This document shows positions 44,705-54,600 of a stretch of 64,000 nt of DNA, in pieces. The notes below the pieces were generated by a model, which made no database searches, was not told the origin of the DNA, and saw only the letters and a program-made list of their open reading frames with translations. How positions within the stretch are numbered: the first letter of the stretch is position 1; every line of letters starts with the position of its first letter. Source of the DNA: Bacteroidota bacterium (lineage in GTDB: Bacteria > Bacteroidota > Bacteroidia > Chitinophagales > JADIYW01); NCBI GenBank assembly GCA_028288625.1, contig JAQBNI010000148.1:1-64000 (forward strand), read 5' to 3'. The position numbers and the translations under genes are program-made.

Positions 44705-46075
44705 TTATTTCTCTTTTCTCTTTTTTCGGTTTCTAATTGAATTAAATTTTAAATTACCAGTGTTTAAAATAAGTATTTTTTGTTCCGGGTTTAATGTGTC
44801 TTCTTCTTCCAGCTGAAAAAAAAGTGCCAAGGATGATAAACCAGAAGGTTCCCCGATAATATTATTAAACTTGGCAAAATCAATTGCTTTATCAATGAAT
44901 TTATCTTGAACTTCAATTATTCTAGAATTTACACTACAATAGTTTCGATAGTCTAAAAATTTAAAGGTTTTACCTGTATTCCATTGAGTATACAATTTGT
45001 CCATTTTTGTTTCTTTATGTTCGTATCTGCAACTTGCACCGACGAATTGACAATTTCTCAAAATTTTGATATCTCCGAAAAATCTGGGATCCTTTTTGCT
45101 TTTTTGCTGATTCTTATTTATTTCAAGAATATTTTCATATAATTGACCAGATCCAAATGGAATAATACAGATATCCGGATTCTGATTTAAAATTTCAAAC
45201 GCTAACCAATCATAAAATTTGAATCTTAATTCGTTCAGTTCTTTACTAAGTGTAATTTCAATGCCATTTGCTCCATTATTTGTTTCTTTAAGAATATCTT
45301 TTGAGGAAAGTTCTTTCGTGGTTAATGGATAAGGATAAAGTTCACATCCGTATTCTTGCATTGCGAAAATGATTGATTCCGATAAATGCGTTTCATCATA
45401 TAAAACTTTTAAGGGTGGGAAATTGTAAATATTTAGTAAATTCTGAATAGCAATGGCTGCACTGCCAGAAGAAATAATGGAAAGTCGAGGTTCTTTGATT
45501 TTTGTTTTAGCGTGTAGATACTCCTTATATTTTAACGCGTAGTATCTAACTATTTCCCAAGCAAATCTATCTTTATGCGTTCCGGTTGGATTATATGCTT
45601 CATTTTTTATCCATAGTTTCTTGAAATTTTTATACTCCATTGGAATATGTGGCGTCGCAGGGTATGAAGGGTTGTCAGGGGGAAATTCCGGCCTTGAAAT
45701 GGTAAGCAGTTTTTTACTTGGTTTAATTTTTTTTATTCCTTCTTTACTAGGTCTAATTATATTATATGTACGAAATTCTTCATCGTAAGTTCCTTTTGTC
45801 TTTTCACTATACTTGTAGTAAAGGCAATTCAACATCTGTTCATTAAAAGGGAATTGATCTCCAGATTTCCGTGTCATTTTTTCTAGATATACTTCTTTAT
45901 ATAAATAAGTGGAGTTGCATTTATATGGGTTTTTATGATTAAGCCATTCTTCTAATTGACGGAAATAATCAGGAATTGACTCTGCCTTGTGTAAATGTGT
46001 GCCTGTTGCAATTTCAAAATCTTTTTGCAATGTTTCCCATACTTGTCTGAATTCAGATTTTATGACTAAAGGCAT
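44705..46075 (-). CDS. Fold-type II PLP-dependent enzyme of unknown specificity
   Basis: A 456-residue protein. An N-terminal extension of about 130 residues precedes a tryptophan-synthase-beta-like PLP domain. The Schiff-base Lys lies in NPTGTHKDRFA, the phosphate-binding motif is SSGSAAIAIQNL, and FGSGQLYEN and EPSGLSSLALF match the later cofactor-binding turns. Threonine synthase, cysteine synthase and diaminopropionate lyase share this fold. The extension and poor overall match to any of them point to a specialised role. It is very AT-rich, stands alone upstream of the Rhs toxin, and has no biosynthetic partner nearby; it may be accessory cargo. The fold is clear, the reaction unknown. 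Confidence 0.75.
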   Translation of the reverse strand: MPLVIKSEFRQVWETLQKDFEIATGTHLHKAESIPDYFRQLEEWLNHKNPYKCNSTYLYKEVYLEKMTRKSGDQFPFNEQMLNCLYYKYSEKTKGTYDEEFRTYNIIRPSKEGIKKIKPSKKLLTISRPEFPPDNPSYPATPHIPMEYKNFKKLWIKNEAYNPTGTHKDRFAWEIVRYYALKYKEYLHAKTKIKEPRLSIISSGSAAIAIQNLLNIYNFPPLKVLYDETHLSESIIFAMQEYGCELYPYPLTTKELSSKDILKETNNGANGIEITLSKELNELRFKFYDWLAFEILNQNPDICIIPFGSGQLYENILEINKNQQKSKKDPRFFGDIKILRNCQFVGASCRYEHKETKMDKLYTQWNTGKTFKFLDYRNYCSVNSRIIEVQDKFIDKAIDFAKFNNIIGEPSGLSSLALFFQLEEEDTLNPEQKILILNTGNLKFNSIRNRKKRKEK

Positions 46076-46266
46076 AATACTAATTATAATTTTATTAGAA
46101 AATAATTGATTAGTAAAAAAAGATTTTTGATGACAAGAGCTATCTAAATATACCTATTTATTTAATAAAATATTCGTTTATTTTCTTTTTTTGATTATAA
46201 TTAATTGTAAGACGGCGAATTATTGAGGAGTATATTCTGTAATGTTTTTTTGGGCAGATAACAATC

Positions 46267-47640
46267 TCACTTTCCGATACAAAATTTCGAAAAAATATTA
46301 TCCAATAAATCATCCGTTGTAATATCACCGGTGATCTCACCTAAAGCGTTTAATGCATAGCGGATATCCTGCGCTAAAAAATCGGTAGTGGTTTTTGAAT
46401 CGAGCGCTGAAAGAACATTCTGCAAAGCTCCACGGCAGGCATTCAGCGCTTCGTAGTGTCTTATGTTCGTCACAATATTCGATTCAACATTCACAGATTT
46501 ATCTAAAACGATATCCGATAATTTATCTTTTATCTGATCAACATTTGTCAGCTGCTTCGCAGAAATAAATATCATGTTTTCAAAACCGTAAAATTTATTT
46601 TCTAATTCTGTTAACGATGCCTTATCTGATTTATTTCCAATTAACAACAGCGGAATATTCTTTGATAATGTTTCAGACTCCATGCGAAGATCTTCAGCAG
46701 TCGTAGTCGTCACATCAAAAATATACAACACCACGGAAGCGGTTTCAATTTTCTGCATCGTTTTTTCAATTCCTAAACTTTCGATCACATCCACACTTTC
46801 GCGGATGCCTGCCGTATCAATAAAACGGAATAAAATTCCGTTGATATTTAATGTCTCCTCGATCGTATCGCGGGTAGTGCCGGGAATTTCGGAAACGATC
46901 GCGCGTTCTTCGTTCAGCAGTGCATTCAGCAAAGTAGATTTTCCTGCGTTCGGCTTTCCCGCAATCACCACGTTCACACCATTCTTGATCACATTGCCGA
47001 GCTTGAATGAATGAATCAATTTTTCCATCACCATCACAATTTCGTCGATCAGCGTTTTCAGTTTTGATCGGTCTGCAAATTCAACATCCTCCTCCGCAAA
47101 ATCCAGTTCCAGTTCCACGAGCGATGCAAAATGGATAAGATCTTCCCGCAGCTTTTTGATCTCCAGCGAAAATCCGCCCTTCATTTGCTGCAATGCACTT
47201 TTATGCGAAGCCTCGCTGTCCGATGCGATCAGGTCCGCCACCGCTTCCGCCTGGGAAAGGTCGAACCTGCCGTTCAAAAATGCGCGCATCGTAAACTCCC
47301 CCGCCTTTGCCGCCCGCGCACCGGAATCGATCAGCGCTTCTAAGATCTTTTGTTGTATAAAAGGAGAACCATGACAAGAAATCTCCACCACATTTTCTTT
47401 CGTATAAGAGGAAGGCGCAATAAAAAGACTTACCAGCACTTCATCCAGAACCTGATCGTGGTAAACGAATTTCCCAAGGTGGATGGTATGCGAAGCTTGT
47501 TTGGCAAGGTTCTTTCCGCTAAACAACGAATTCACGATCTCCACCGACTTAGAACCCGACAACCGGATCACGCCGATAGCGCCAACGCCCTGCGAAGTAG
47601 ACAAGGCAATTATGGTATCGGAAAATTCATCTGTGTACAT
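46267..47640 (-). CDS. mnmE: tRNA uridine-5-carboxymethylaminomethyl modification GTPase
   Basis: A 457-residue MnmE (TrmE), which with MnmG installs the cmnm5 group at U34 of certain tRNAs. It has an N-terminal folate-binding domain (TIIALSTSQGVGAIGVIRLSG), a helical domain, a G domain with GKPNAGKSTLLNAL (about residue 225), EIPGTTRDTIEE, DTAGIRES and GNKSD, and the hallmark C-terminal Cys motif FCIGK. It is monocistronic. Downstream (minus) is the short gap before the PLP enzyme; upstream is the repeat-containing gap with the exporter promoter. Confidence 0.97.
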   Translation of the reverse strand: MYTDEFSDTIIALSTSQGVGAIGVIRLSGSKSVEIVNSLFSGKNLAKQASHTIHLGKFVYHDQVLDEVLVSLFIAPSSYTKENVVEISCHGSPFIQQKILEALIDSGARAAKAGEFTMRAFLNGRFDLSQAEAVADLIASDSEASHKSALQQMKGGFSLEIKKLREDLIHFASLVELELDFAEEDVEFADRSKLKTLIDEIVMVMEKLIHSFKLGNVIKNGVNVVIAGKPNAGKSTLLNALLNEERAIVSEIPGTTRDTIEETLNINGILFRFIDTAGIRESVDVIESLGIEKTMQKIETASVVLYIFDVTTTTAEDLRMESETLSKNIPLLLIGNKSDKASLTELENKFYGFENMIFISAKQLTNVDQIKDKLSDIVLDKSVNVESNIVTNIRHYEALNACRGALQNVLSALDSKTTTDFLAQDIRYALNALGEITGDITTDDLLDNIFSKFCIGK

Positions 47641-47703
47641 ACTGAAAAATGATTTGCAAAATTAAGATATTTTAAAGCATAATAGTATTCCAAAGTGAGT
47701 GCC

Positions 47704-47814
47704 GTCATTATGAGCGAAGCGTAATAATCCCGAATAGGTTTCTACTTGCGAAATACATTTTAGAAAGTGCCGAACTTTTCGGGATTGCCACGTCGCTTCA
47801 CTCCTCGCAATGAC
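47704..47814. repeat. Widespread palindromic intergenic repeat
   Basis: A left end GTCATTATGAGCGAAGCGTA is imperfectly inverted relative to the right end, whose complement reads GTCATTGCGAGGAGTGAAGC and continues GACGTGGCAATCCC. This sequence type recurs between genes in many bacterial phyla. The remaining part of the 421-nt gap 47641-48061 holds AT-rich DNA and the promoter-like box at 48032. Confidence 0.85.
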
Positions 47815-48031
47815 GTTCTCATTAACGGAAATTGATTAATCATGTAAAAGCTCGAAAAAATGGATACATTTTTTCATAGCAGTTCGATTACTATTATTAC
47901 AATCACATATATTCAAAAATCCAATTTTTTGAGTATTTTTAGTCTGAAATCTTGAGTTTTAGCTAACATTATTTAAGAATCACGTCAAGCCGGTTAATCA
48001 TAATTGTCTATATAATTAACACATAGTTTAT

Positions 48032-48039
48032 TACCTTTG
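48032..48039 (+). promoter_or_regulatory. Bacteroidota-type -7 box of the exporter operon
   Basis: TACCTTTG matches TAnnTTTG exactly, placing a transcription start about 17 nt before the ATG at 48062. The nearest upstream TTG (48004-48006) is 25 nt away, longer than the usual spacing, so the -33 element is uncertain. Confidence 0.55.
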
Positions 48040-48061
48040 CCAATTCAACAACCCACTAATA

Positions 48062-50491
48062 ATGAGAAAATTATTTACGCTGAGTTTTTTATTATGCTCA
48101 GTATGTATAATATACGCCCAGAGTTTCGGTAATTTTTCGGGATCTTTGACGGGTACGGGCGTCACCGCTGCCGCTGCATCCGCTGCAAAGCAGCTGCAAT
48201 CCATGAATGCTGCAAACCCGGCTTCTGCGAACAATCTATCTCAATTACAATTATTAGGACTCGATCCGATCGCGGTTCAGAAATATTTAAAACAGAAGGC
48301 TGACGAAAACGCGGATAAATCTGATAAGCCGACTGAAGTGCAGGACATCGTGCAAACGATCATAGAAATGAAGGCAAAGCAGGATGCAATACAGACCGCA
48401 CTTGATAAAAAGAATGAAACCACCAGCACAACTACTCCTAACGAAATATTTGGTCACGACTTTTTCGCTAGTGGCAAGCTCGCCTTGTTTGAAAAGTCAT
48501 CGGGAGCAAGAGCGCCGGATTCTTATATTCTCGATGTAGGCGACGAGATCAGCATCGCCGTTTGGGGCGCCGCGGATTATAACAATAAATTTAAAGTGAA
48601 TGATGACGGCTTTATCCAGATCCCTGAATTCGGAAGAATTTATGTAAAAGGATTAACGTTTGGTGCCGTGAAAGCGCAGATCGGAAAGAGGCTCGCCACT
48701 TTTATAAATCCTGCCAATACACAATACGAGATCACACTGAATTATTCCAGGACGATAGAAGTGAATATCGTGGGTGAAGTGAAAACGCCCGGTACTTACC
48801 AGATCCCGGCGATCAACTCGGTGTACAACGCGATCAACGCCGCAAACGGTATCAGCGATATCGGTTCCGTGCGCGACATCCAGGTGCGAAGGGATGGCAA
48901 AACGATCAGGCGTTTTGATGTGTATGAATTTTTATTCAACCCTTTATCAGATCAGAATTTCTTTTTGCAAAAAGGAGATTTTATCTATGTGTCTACTCAG
49001 CAGCGATTAATTAAAGTTCAGGGTGCGGTTCGCCGTCCCGCTAAATATGAATTGCTCGCACCGGAAAATCTCAACGAGCTGATCGCATTCGCGGGAGGAT
49101 TTGCGCCGGATGCTTATTTGAAATCGATACAGGTAACAAGAATAGCAGGCAGTACTTCGCAGATCATAGATGTAAATTACGAGCAGCTGCAAAATGCGCA
49201 TACTAATTTTACTTTAATGGATGGTGATGTCGTCAACATTACTTCTATTCCGGGCGGCATCGAGAATTTTGTGAACATTACGGGAACCGTGCGTTACCCC
49301 GGAAAATACCAGTTCAAAACAGGCGATAGAATTTCCGACCTGATAAAAGTAGCGGGCGGCATTAAGCTCGATAGTTACCTGGAGCGTGCTTATGTAAAAA
49401 GAAAACTGGAAGACGATACATACGTCAATCAAAAATTTTCTCTGAAAAATATCCTGGAAGATGAAAATTCATCCGACAACTTTTTGCTGCAGCGCGCCGA
49501 TCAGGTACAGCTGTTTTCAAAAGATGAATTCGTTGAAAAATTTATGGTGTCGATTGATGGCTCTGTGTTAAAGCCAACGATTACTGAGTATACGGAAAGC
49601 ATGACACTGAATGATCTTTTATTTTTTGCAGGCGGATTAAAAAAAGAAGCTGCAAATTCTAAAATAGAAATTTCACGCGTGATGAATATCGATTCAACGG
49701 AAGCACTGCATTTTACACCGCAGCGTGTAGTGGTGCAAACGATAGAAGTAGGTCCGAACCTGGAGATCGATGAAGCTTCAAAGGCATATCTGTTAGCGCC
49801 GATGGATAAAATTTATGTGAGAAAGATCTATGGCTTTAATGAACAGATGACGGTTACCTTAAAAGGTGAAGTGAAATATCCCGGTGTTTACCCGATTTTA
49901 AATAAGGATGAAAAAGTGTTGGATGTGATTGAACGCGCAGGAGGATTAACACCTTTCGCGTTTATTAAGAATGCAAAATTAACGCGACCTGAAAACGGTT
50001 TGACGAATACGATCTTTCAATTAAAAGATGCATTTGCGGATACCGCATCAAGGGCAAATTATATTTTGAAGAACGGAGATATCATCGATATCCCGACAGT
50101 GAATCAATTGGTAAGCATTCAAGGTGCAATACGTTATCCGGGTATAGATTCCACGCAAACCGTGAACGGAAAATTTATTCCGGGAAAAAGTGCGCGCTGG
50201 TATATTAAAAATTATGCAGGCGGATTTAAGAAAGGCGCATGGAAAAAATCCACACTCGTCATTTATCCAAACAGGAAAGTAGATTACACGCATTCCTTCA
50301 TCGGTATAAAAAATTATCCGACCGTAGATATTGAAGGTGCATTGATCACGGTAGAAATGAAACATAAAGCGCCAAAGCCACCGAAAGGTCCGGAATCAGC
50401 CTTGAACTGGAACATTGTTCTGCCAAGTGTTATAGCTGCGATAACATCCATAGCTACAACTTTAACTTTAATTTTTGTGCTGAAAAAATAA
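48062..50491 (+). CDS. Wza-like polysaccharide export protein with multiple SLBB domains
   Basis: An 809-residue outer-membrane export protein. It has a signal peptide (residues 1-19), an Ala/Ser-rich and charged segment, a Poly_export (PES) domain (about 155-245: YILDVGDEISIAVWGAADYN, GFIQIPEFGRIYVKG) and six SLBB domains (for example VNIVGEVKTPGTYQIP, VKVQGAVRRPAKYELL-type, VNITGTVRYPGKYQF, VTLKGEVKYPGVYPIL, VSIQGAIRYPG). A C-terminal transmembrane helix (about 785-805) ends LIFVLKK. It probably forms the periplasm-spanning channel for a capsule or exopolysaccharide. The Wzz-like gene starts 1 nt after its stop, and the PKS genes follow in the same direction. Confidence 0.92.
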   Translation: MRKLFTLSFLLCSVCIIYAQSFGNFSGSLTGTGVTAAAASAAKQLQSMNAANPASANNLSQLQLLGLDPIAVQKYLKQKADENADKSDKPTEVQDIVQTIIEMKAKQDAIQTALDKKNETTSTTTPNEIFGHDFFASGKLALFEKSSGARAPDSYILDVGDEISIAVWGAADYNNKFKVNDDGFIQIPEFGRIYVKGLTFGAVKAQIGKRLATFINPANTQYEITLNYSRTIEVNIVGEVKTPGTYQIPAINSVYNAINAANGISDIGSVRDIQVRRDGKTIRRFDVYEFLFNPLSDQNFFLQKGDFIYVSTQQRLIKVQGAVRRPAKYELLAPENLNELIAFAGGFAPDAYLKSIQVTRIAGSTSQIIDVNYEQLQNAHTNFTLMDGDVVNITSIPGGIENFVNITGTVRYPGKYQFKTGDRISDLIKVAGGIKLDSYLERAYVKRKLEDDTYVNQKFSLKNILEDENSSDNFLLQRADQVQLFSKDEFVEKFMVSIDGSVLKPTITEYTESMTLNDLLFFAGGLKKEAANSKIEISRVMNIDSTEALHFTPQRVVVQTIEVGPNLEIDEASKAYLLAPMDKIYVRKIYGFNEQMTVTLKGEVKYPGVYPILNKDEKVLDVIERAGGLTPFAFIKNAKLTRPENGLTNTIFQLKDAFADTASRANYILKNGDIIDIPTVNQLVSIQGAIRYPGIDSTQTVNGKFIPGKSARWYIKNYAGGFKKGAWKKSTLVIYPNRKVDYTHSFIGIKNYPTVDIEGALITVEMKHKAPKPPKGPESALNWNIVLPSVIAAITSIATTLTLIFVLKK

Positions 50492-50492
50492 T

Positions 50493-51557
50493 ATGCAGGA
50501 GCAATTCTCAGAAGAAGACATCAGGTTAGTGGACGTTCTCGAGTCCTTTAAAAGCTATTTCATTTATATCCTGAAGAAATGGTACATCTCCATTTTGGGT
50601 GTTGCCGCTTTAACGCTGGGCGGATATTTTTACGCCAAGTTGACGCCGCCGAAATACATTGCAAATATTTCTTTTAACGCCGTCGATTCGCGCGCAACTT
50701 CCATGGGCGGGATCATGTCTATGATGGGTGTGTCGTTTGCAGGTGGTTCATCCAACGATGTATTGACGGGTATCTTCACCTCCAGGAATATTTTTTATAA
50801 TTCGATGCTGGATACGATGGATGTTGAAGGCAAGAGAGAAAAGATCGCGAATATATATATGCATGCGTATAAGTATGATGAAGGATTTGACCAGGATCCG
50901 GAATGGAAAGGTTTTAAGTTCAGGGCAAATTCAATTAAAGAGATCACCAAAAAAGAAATGGATATTTTAAGTGTCATGTTTGATGATTGGCAGGGCGGAC
51001 TGATGACTGCAGAGCTTGATGCTCCGACAGGAATGATCAAGGCGGAAATAGAAACGCCGGATTATGAATTATCACGCCAGCTTGGATCAACTATGCTCAA
51101 ACACACCTTGCAATTCTACCAGAATAAACAAGTGGAAAACGCGAAGATCTCGTTAACCAATGTTACAAAAAGGCTGGATTCAATTTCCGGAGAGATCACC
51201 CGGAGACAATCAATGATTGCCGCATCGCAGGATATAAATATTTTCAATCATAAAAAAGAAGTAGTAGTAGACCAGCAAAAGCTGATGCAGGAAATTGCTA
51301 CATTAAATATCATGTATAATGATGCGGCAAGTTCAAAGGAAAATGCAAAAGTAGGATTATCACCACAGAATAATATTGTAAGAGTTGTAGACGATCCTAT
51401 GTTCTCCACGGCGCCAAAACATTTAAGCAAACTGCTATATACAGCGATCGGGTTTGCAGCAAGTTTAGTGCTGATCATTATTCCGCTGCTGATCAGCAAG
51501 GCGGTTCAGGACGGGCGCGAAGAAGACAAAATGAGATCAGCCTTGTTGTCCTCTTAA
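50493..51557 (+). CDS. Wzz/GNVR-type polysaccharide chain-length determinant
   Basis: A 354-residue inner-membrane protein with two transmembrane helices (about 29-48 and 310-332) around a large periplasmic helical domain, the topology of polysaccharide co-polymerases. The N-terminal helix region (SYFIYILKKWYISILGVAALTLGGYFYAK) and the Pro-rich PPKYIANISFNA after it are typical Wzz features. No C-terminal tyrosine-kinase domain is present. It begins 1 nt after the SLBB gene, making a classic exporter/chain-length pair. An AT-rich inverted repeat overlaps its stop codon before the PKS genes. Confidence 0.88.
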   Translation: MQEQFSEEDIRLVDVLESFKSYFIYILKKWYISILGVAALTLGGYFYAKLTPPKYIANISFNAVDSRATSMGGIMSMMGVSFAGGSSNDVLTGIFTSRNIFYNSMLDTMDVEGKREKIANIYMHAYKYDEGFDQDPEWKGFKFRANSIKEITKKEMDILSVMFDDWQGGLMTAELDAPTGMIKAEIETPDYELSRQLGSTMLKHTLQFYQNKQVENAKISLTNVTKRLDSISGEITRRQSMIAASQDINIFNHKKEVVVDQQKLMQEIATLNIMYNDAASSKENAKVGLSPQNNIVRVVDDPMFSTAPKHLSKLLYTAIGFAASLVLIIIPLLISKAVQDGREEDKMRSALLSS

Positions 51558-51597
51558 TTTTTATTTAATTTCAATAGGTAAACATTAAATAAAAATT
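51556..51597. other. Perfect AT-only inverted repeat between exporter and PKS genes
   Basis: AATTTTTATTTAAT (51556-51569) and its exact complement (51584-51597) are separated by 14 nt and overlap the Wzz stop codon. It may be a weak terminator/attenuator or a regulator-binding site controlling entry into the PKS genes. Confidence 0.45.
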
Positions 51598-51645
51598 AGT
51601 GATTGTTATTGTATGAAGTATCCAAATTAAACATCTGATGATAAA

Positions 51646-54600
51646 ATGGAAGACGTTAATTTATATAAAGATCGTTTAATCGAAACACAAAATTTATTGG
51701 CCGCTGTTCAGGACCAATTGGAAAAAGAACGATTAGAAAAGTTTGAACCAATTGCTGTGGTGGGCATGGCATTTCGTTTTCCCGGCAAGGTAAATAACGC
51801 ATCAGATTTCTGGAATTTATTGGTAAACGGGATCGATGGGATAGAAGATATCCCAACTTCGAGATGGGATAATAATGCTTTGTATGATTCCGGAAAGATC
51901 AATCACAGGCAAGGTGGATTTGTAGATAATATTGATCTGTTTGATCCTTCCTTTTTCGACATCACCCCGATAGAGTTGGAAAATACCGATCCTGAACAAC
52001 GGCTGTTGCTTGAAACTACCTTTGAGGCGTTTGAGAATGCGGGAATAGATATTACTGCATTAACCGATACTAATACTTCTGTGTATATCGGTATCAGCAA
52101 TGAGGATTATCAGAACAAAAATTTCAGGACTGCTGACATGAACCTGATCAATATGTATTCATTTGTAGGAAATTCCATTGCAGCCGCATCCGGAAGAATA
52201 TCTTACATGTTCGGATTCCAGGGCCCCAGTATGACGATAGATACCGGATGCTCCTCTTCCCTTGTATCAGCGCATCTCGGCGTGCAGGCATTGCGCAACC
52301 GGGAAACTGACCTCGCAGTAGTGGGAGCCGCTAACCTGCTCATTACGCCTGAATATTCCATTACCTATTCACAGTCGGGCGGCCTGTCTCCGGATGCCCG
52401 CAGCAAAGCATTTGATAACAGCGCAAATGGTTATGTACGCTCCGATGGAATTTGTACCCTCCTGCTAAAAAGGCTTTCAGATGCGCAAAGAAATAATGAC
52501 AATATACTTGCACTGATCAAGGGAACTGCTGTCAACCAGGATGGAAGAAGCGAGCATTTTTCCGTGCCCAATAATAAAGCCCAGGCAAAAGCGATAAAAG
52601 CTGCATTGGCAAATGCAAATATATCACCCGGTAAAATATCTTATCTCGAAGCACATGGCACAGGTACGCGTGTAGGTGATCCGTTGGAATTACGAGGTAT
52701 TCTGGAAGTGTATAACGACATTAAATCCAGGGAAGACCCGTTGCTGATAGGCTCGGTAAAATCAAATATCGGACATACCGAAGGTGTTGCAGGAATTGCA
52801 GGTCTCGCTAAAATAATCCTTGCATTAAAACACAATACGATCCCTGCCAATTTACATTTCAATACACCCAATACCCTGGTGGATTGGGAGACTGCCCCGG
52901 TTAAAGTAGTGAACATAAATACGGAATGGAAAGGAGAAGACCGGCATGCAGGCATCAATAGCTTTGGCATTACAGGAACTAATGCACATATTATTGTAAG
53001 CGATCCGCCATCAGCTAAAAAAATGCAGGATCAGCCGCTCCTCAGGAAAGATATTTATGTGCTTCCCTTATCTGCAAGAAGTGAACAGGCGCTCATAGAT
53101 CTTAGTAAGAAATATGCTGATTTTCTCACTGCCGGAAATTATAATACCGAAGACATTTGCGCAATGGCGGCGCTTCGCAGAACGCACCACGAATTTCGCG
53201 AAGTGTTTATAGCGGATAGCAAGGCAGGCATGATCGAAACACTCAATGATTTTTCCGCCGGCGCAACAGTGGAGAATAAAAAAATATTTGATAATAAGGA
53301 TGAAATAAAAACGGTTTTTATTTTTCCCGGACAAGGCGCGCAATGGATCCAAATGGGAAAAGCGTTGATGGAAAATGAATTGGTTTATCGCACTTCCCTG
53401 GAAGAAATAAATGTGGTTTATAAAAATTATATAGATTGGGATTTGCTTGAAGAGATAAATAAGCCGGAAGGGGAAAGCAGGTTAAATGAAATAGACGTCG
53501 TGCAACCGGTTTTAATTGCTATTGAAATTGCGCTGGCAAGTTTATGGATGAGTAAGGGCGTCTTCCCGGATATCGTGGTAGGTCATAGCCTGGGAGAAGT
53601 TGCTGCAGCATATGTAGCGGGAAATATTTCCTTGCATGAAGCTGCACAAATTATTATTACGCGTAGTAAGCTGATGAAACAGCTGAGCGGTAAGGGAGAG
53701 ATGGGCGTTACTGATCTTACAGTGGAAGAAGCGAATGAGATCTTAAAAGGATATGAAGGAAAATTATCCGTTGCTGTTATGAATAGTACAAATTCTACGG
53801 TGCTGTCTGGAGATGCACATGCACTCGATGAAGTTTTTTCTGCATTGGAAGCACAGGGAAGGTTTAACCGAAAAGTAAAAGTAGATGTAGCTTCACACTC
53901 CCCGCAGATGGATGGTATCAGGGAGGATCTTAAAAATGCCCTGCACAATATTCAACCACAAAATTCAACGATACAATTTTACTCTACTGCCGAAAACCGG
54001 GTAAAAAACGGGGAAGCGCTGAATGCGGATTATTGGGCAGGTAATTTAAGGAACCCTGTGCAATTTGGCAACGTGATCCAATCCATTTCAAACGATCATA
54101 ACGCGGTATATATTGAAATGAGTCCGCACCCGGTTCTGGTTCATGCCATAAATGAAAATATCACCGGTAAGGAAACAAAGGCACTGGCGCTTTCTTCCTA
54201 TGCGCGGGAGAAAAATGAATTGCAGGAATTCTTTCTAAACTATGTATCGCTATATAAAGCGAATTTTCCTTTCGACTGGAAAAATATATACCAGGATATC
54301 AGGGAGTTCATAGAGCTTCCTAATTATGCATGGCAGAAAGAAAGATTCTGGTTCGATGAGAAGCCGGATTATTCATCATTAGGCGAAACACCGGCAGCTA
54401 AAAATATCGAAAAATATTTTTATGAAATAGAGTGGAATGAAGTGCAGCCATCTCCCGAAACAACATCCAAAAATGTGCTGGTGGTAAAAGATGAATATGG
54501 ATACTCGGCGAATATTGAAAGTATATTGAGCGAAAAAGGTCATAATGTTGGGGTGGTGAACAATACAGATTCATTGGATGGAATAAAAGCTGATACCGTT

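Noticed and set aside
46158..46340. 60-codon minus-strand frame near the mnmE end
   Set aside because: Overlaps the certain mnmE 3' end in another frame and has no recognisable features.
52641..52970. 109-codon minus-strand frame inside PKS1
   Set aside because: Antisense shadow of the KS domain.
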